Assembly (NCBI GenBank): GCA_964417785.1
Contig: CAYQJO010000186.1
Span: 1 to 8,669, forward strand
Origin: DAOTUL01 sp034437435
GTDB lineage: Bacteria; Chloroflexota; Anaerolineae; Aggregatilineales; Phototrophicaceae
DNA length: 8,669 nucleotides
Direction: 5' to 3'
Below the pieces are notes generated by a model. That model did not search any database, was not told the origin of the DNA, and saw nothing but the letters and a program-made list of their open reading frames with translations. The position numbers and the translations under genes are program-made. Shown here in pieces: positions 5,905-8,669 of this stretch. Every line of letters starts with the position of its first letter. Within the stretch, counting starts at the first letter, position 1.

Positions 5905-7398
5905 ATGCAATACACCAACCCGGTCATTCCGGGCTTTTACCCTGATCCGAGTGTGTGCCGCGTGGGCGAGGATTATTACCTCGTCACCAGCAGCTTTGAG
6001 TATTTCCCTGGCGTACCCGTCTTTCACAGCCGCGATCTGGTCCACTGGTGCCAGATCGGCCACTGTCTCACCCGCCCATCGCAGCTTCCGCTGCAACACG
6101 CCCGCAGTTCCGGCGGCATCTACGCCCCCACCATCCGCTACCATGACGGCACCTTCTACATGATTACCACCAACGTCACCGGCGGCGGCAATTTTGTAGT
6201 CCACACCGATGACCCGGCGGGCGAGTGGTCCGAGCCGGTGTGGATCGACTACCCCGGCATCGACCCGTCGCTGCTGTTCGATGACGACGGCAGGGTCTAT
6301 TTCACCAACAACGGCGTCTACGATGACGGTCCACGCGGCATCTACCAGTTCGAGATCGACCTCAGCAGCGGCCAGCCGCTCAGCGAACCGCGCCTGGTGT
6401 GGACCGGCACCGGCGGATCGCATCCAGAAGCACCCCATCTCTACAAGATCGACGGGCGCTATTACCTGATGATCGCCGAAGGCGGCACCGAGTACGGCCA
6501 CATGGTCACGGTGGCCCGCAGCGACAACCCCTACGGCCCGTTTGCAAGCTGCCCGCACAACCCGATCCTGTCGCACCGCAGCCTCGATCATCCCATCCAG
6601 GCGACCGGCCACGCCGATTTAATCCAGACCCACGATGGCTCCTGGTGGATGGTATTTCTGGGCATCCGTCCCCACCGCCACGCCCATCATCTGGGCCGCG
6701 AGACCTTCCTGACGCCGGTCACCTGGCGCGATGGCTGGCCGGTGGTCGATATGCCGGTTGAGTTGAACATGGACGTTCGCGGCGGACTCCCATCCGTACC
6801 CTGTCCAGAGCCGGACCCGCACGACGATTTCGTCCTGCCGGAACCCAATCTGCAATGGAACTTCCTGCGCAATCCGGTTGACGCCAACTGGTCGCTGGAC
6901 GAGCGGCCCGGCTATCTGCGGCTGAGCGGGACCGGGGTCACGCTGGATGATGTCGATTCACCGGCCTTCATGGGACGGCGGCAGCAGCATGTCAACTGTT
7001 ACGCGGCGGCGGTGCTGGATTTCGATCCGCAGCACGCCGGCGACGAAGCCGGACTGACCGCCCTGATGAACGAGCGCCACCATTACGAGATCGCCGTCAC
7101 CCTGATCGACGGCCAGCGGACGGTGATCGTGCGCCAGCGCACCGGCAGCTTGAAGGCGGTCGTCGCGCAACAGCCCATCGACCCCGGCCCGGTGACATTA
7201 CGCATCAGCGCCGACCGCGACCGCTATACGTTCTCGTATGCGCTGATGGACGGTCAGAGTGCGGCATTGGCGAGCGGCGAGACACGCTATCTATCTAAGG
7301 AAGTCGCCGACGGGTTCACCGGTGTCTATTTCGGCATGTACGCCACCGGCAGCCCGGCCTATTTCGACTGGTTTGACTACGTGCCGACGGCGTGGTAG
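5905..7398 (+). CDS. Glycoside hydrolase family 43, beta-xylosidase/alpha-L-arabinofuranosidase type
   Basis: The product is 497 residues with no signal peptide, so it is probably cytoplasmic. Residues about 1-300 are the five-bladed propeller of GH43. The N-terminal motif NPVIPGFYPDPSVCRVG carries the catalytic base D14. D120 in GIDPSLLFDDDG is the expected pKa-modulating Asp, and E175 in SHPEAPHLYK is the expected general acid. The inverting triad is therefore complete. Residues about 305-495 look like the C-terminal concanavalin-type beta-sandwich found in the XynB-like group. The frame is open from 5752, but ATG 5905 is preferred: AAGGAG at 5894-5899 is spaced by 5 bases, the conserved N-terminus starts at once, and the upstream extension is unlike the family. 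The likely role is release of xylose or arabinose from imported oligosaccharides; this fold does not reveal which. It is followed in the same direction by the GH95 gene. Confidence 0.93.
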   Translation: MQYTNPVIPGFYPDPSVCRVGEDYYLVTSSFEYFPGVPVFHSRDLVHWCQIGHCLTRPSQLPLQHARSSGGIYAPTIRYHDGTFYMITTNVTGGGNFVVHTDDPAGEWSEPVWIDYPGIDPSLLFDDDGRVYFTNNGVYDDGPRGIYQFEIDLSSGQPLSEPRLVWTGTGGSHPEAPHLYKIDGRYYLMIAEGGTEYGHMVTVARSDNPYGPFASCPHNPILSHRSLDHPIQATGHADLIQTHDGSWWMVFLGIRPHRHAHHLGRETFLTPVTWRDGWPVVDMPVELNMDVRGGLPSVPCPEPDPHDDFVLPEPNLQWNFLRNPVDANWSLDERPGYLRLSGTGVTLDDVDSPAFMGRRQQHVNCYAAAVLDFDPQHAGDEAGLTALMNERHHYEIAVTLIDGQRTVIVRQRTGSLKAVVAQQPIDPGPVTLRISADRDRYTFSYALMDGQSAALASGETRYLSKEVADGFTGVYFGMYATGSPAYFDWFDYVPTAW

Positions 7399-7403
7399 GG
7401 ATC

Positions 7404-7497
7404 AGCCCTCACCCCAAACCCCTCTCCCAAACACTTCGCTGGGAGAGGGGCTTTCACCCCTTCTCCCTCAGGGAGAAGGGGCCGGGGGATGAGGGCT
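7404..7497 (+). repeat. Cloverleaf-like composite hairpin repeat between GH43 and GH95
   Basis: Three stems can be drawn. The outer stem pairs AGCCCTCACCCC (7404-7415) with the segment 7485-7497 ending GATGAGGGCT, allowing one bulge. The first inner hairpin pairs CCCCTCTCCC (7419-7428) with GGGAGAGGGG (7441-7450). The second pairs CCCCTTCTCCC (7457-7467) with GGGAGAAGGGG (7471-7481). Together they form a three-way junction. The blocks are the same as in the simpler hairpin at 145-195. It begins five bases after the GH43 stop and ends 35 bases before the GH95 start. It lacks a U-tract. It could protect or separate the two messages, but that is inference. Confidence 0.8.
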
Positions 7498-7532
7498 ACA
7501 CATCAACAATAACTAGAAAGAGACAATACCCC

Positions 7533-8669
7533 ATGATCTGGTTTGATCGGCCTGCCGACGATTGGAACACCGCCCTGCCCATCGGCAACGGTCGCCTGGG
7601 CGGCATGGTCTATGGCGGCGTACCGCAGGAGCATATTCAACTCAACGAGGACAGCGTATGGTACGGCGGACCGCGTGACCGGCACAACCCGGACGCGCTG
7701 CGCTATCTGCCGGAACTGCGGCAACTCATCTTTGACGGCAAGACCGCCGAAGCTCACGATCTGGCGTCGCTGGCGCTGACCGGACTCCCGGAAAACCAGC
7801 GCCATTATGAACCGCTGGCCGACCTGTTCCTGGACTTCGATCACAGCGACGAAGTTACCGGCTACCGGCGCGAACTCGACATCGAAAACGCCATCGTCCG
7901 CGTGGCATATACCGCCGATGGCGTGGACTACCGGCGCGAAATCTTCGCCAGTGCGCCGGATGATGTGATCGCCGTCCGTCTGACCGCCAGTGCGCCCTTC
8001 GGTGTGCGCGGCTGGCTGCGGCGACTCGGTGCCGGTGAGAAATATTCGCATTACCTCGATAACGTCCGGCAGCACGGCGACACCGCCGTCATGCTCAGCG
8101 GCGACACCGGCGGCGTCGATTTCTGTGCCATGCTGAACGTCTTTGTGGAGGGGGCCACGCCGTCGCGGATTGGCGAGCATATTTTCGTCAATGGCGCTCA
8201 ATCGGTCACGTTCTTCGTCGCGGCGGCGACGTCGTTCTACCACGATCTGCCGGAGACCGCCGTGATCGAGAGGATCGAGCGCGTACAGCCCTATGACACA
8301 CTCGTCCAGGACCACATCGACGATTACCGGAGCCTGTACGACCGGGTGAGCCTGAGCTTTGACGGTCCCAGCGCCGGCGATCTGCCCACCGATCAACGCC
8401 TGGAACGAGTCAAGCAGGGCGAGCGCGACACCGGCCTGGACAGCCTCTACTTCCAGTTTGGCCGCTACCTGCTGATCGCGTCCAGCCGACCGGGGACGCT
8501 GCCCGCCAACTTGCAGGGCATCTGGAACGACCGCTGGCTGCCATCCTGGGACAGCAAGTACACCATCAACATCAACACGGAGATGAACTACTGGCCGGCG
8601 GAGGTGGGCAACCTGAGCGAGTGCCACCAGCCGCTCTTCGATCTGCTGGAACGGATGCACCGCAACGGC
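7533..8669 (+). CDS. Glycoside hydrolase family 95 (alpha-L-fucosidase/alpha-L-galactosidase type), N-terminal part
   Basis: The frame stays open from ATG 7533 to the window edge (379 codons), so the 3' part is missing; family members are typically 700-800 residues. The N-terminal beta domain shows the GH95 hallmarks: ALPIGNGRLGGMVYGG, IQLNEDSVWYGGPRDR and NPDALRYLPELRQLIFDGK. The (alpha/alpha)6 barrel starts around residue 300 with FGRYLLIASSRPGTLPANLQG and continues to YTININTEMNYWPAE. N346 and N348 in NIN match the two Asn that activate the attacking water in the characterised Bifidobacterium 1,2-alpha-L-fucosidase (inverting mechanism). The catalytic acid and Asp lie beyond the window. 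There is no signal peptide, so it is probably cytoplasmic. The Shine-Dalgarno sequence is weak (AAAGAGA around 7517-7523). Fucose and L-galactose activity cannot be separated here. It is probably co-directional with GH43 as part of one hydrolase set. Confidence 0.93.
   Translation, partial: MIWFDRPADDWNTALPIGNGRLGGMVYGGVPQEHIQLNEDSVWYGGPRDRHNPDALRYLPELRQLIFDGKTAEAHDLASLALTGLPENQRHYEPLADLFLDFDHSDEVTGYRRELDIENAIVRVAYTADGVDYRREIFASAPDDVIAVRLTASAPFGVRGWLRRLGAGEKYSHYLDNVRQHGDTAVMLSGDTGGVDFCAMLNVFVEGATPSRIGEHIFVNGAQSVTFFVAAATSFYHDLPETAVIERIERVQPYDTLVQDHIDDYRSLYDRVSLSFDGPSAGDLPTDQRLERVKQGERDTGLDSLYFQFGRYLLIASSRPGTLPANLQGIWNDRWLPSWDSKYTININTEMNYWPAEVGNLSECHQPLFDLLERMHRNG

Noticed and set aside
5881..6612. 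Minus-strand open frame of 243 codons
   Set aside because: It is antisense to the GH43 catalytic domain, which contains all the expected catalytic residues.
7503..8660. Minus-strand open frame of 385 codons
   Set aside because: It is antisense to the GH95 gene, its composition is rich in V, R, Q and H as expected from reading a GC-rich gene backwards, and it has no recognisable domain.

Overview
The window looks like accessory carbohydrate-metabolism DNA from a GC-rich environmental bacterium. The intergenic palindromes, the Cache/HAMP/GAF sensor kinase and the signal-peptide-free glycosidases suggest a Chloroflexota (Anaerolineae-like) genome. That assignment is inference, because there is no rRNA or phylogenetic marker here.

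Layout. (1) 1-97: the 3' end of a plus-strand gene whose last 31 residues resemble family 4 glycosidases. (2) 98-218: a spacer holding two palindromic repeats. (3) 219-1661, plus: a DUF5060 plus TIM-barrel putative glycoside hydrolase. (4) 1662-1711: a 50-bp convergent spacer almost filled by a second copy of the first repeat. (5) 5387-1712, minus: a very tightly packed four-gene signalling operon. Its order is a membrane histidine kinase, a single-domain response regulator, a HEAT-repeat protein and a second single-domain response regulator, with gaps of 1, 4 and 2 bases. (6) 5388-5904: a 517-bp divergent intergenic region with a good -10 box for the kinase operon, an imperfect inverted-repeat element, a third copy of the GGACGGC/GCCGTCC palindrome and a possible promoter for the next gene. 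(7) 5905-7398, plus: a GH43 beta-xylosidase/arabinofuranosidase-type enzyme. (8) 7399-7532: a spacer containing a cloverleaf-like repeat. (9) 7533-8669, plus: the first 379 residues of a GH95 fucosidase/galactosidase-type enzyme that runs off the window.

How it may work together. Every glycosidase with a visible N-terminus lacks a signal peptide, so they probably act in the cytoplasm on imported oligosaccharides from plant cell walls (xylan, arabinan, fucosylated or pectic side chains). No transporter or DNA-binding regulator is present. The signalling operon is embedded among these genes. Its kinase has a large extracytoplasmic Cache-like sensor and a GAF domain carrying a striking four-cysteine cluster. 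Neither response regulator has an output domain. The HEAT protein between them is the obvious candidate for a partner or output component, and this is the most unusual part of the window. The link between the operon and the glycosidases rests on position only.
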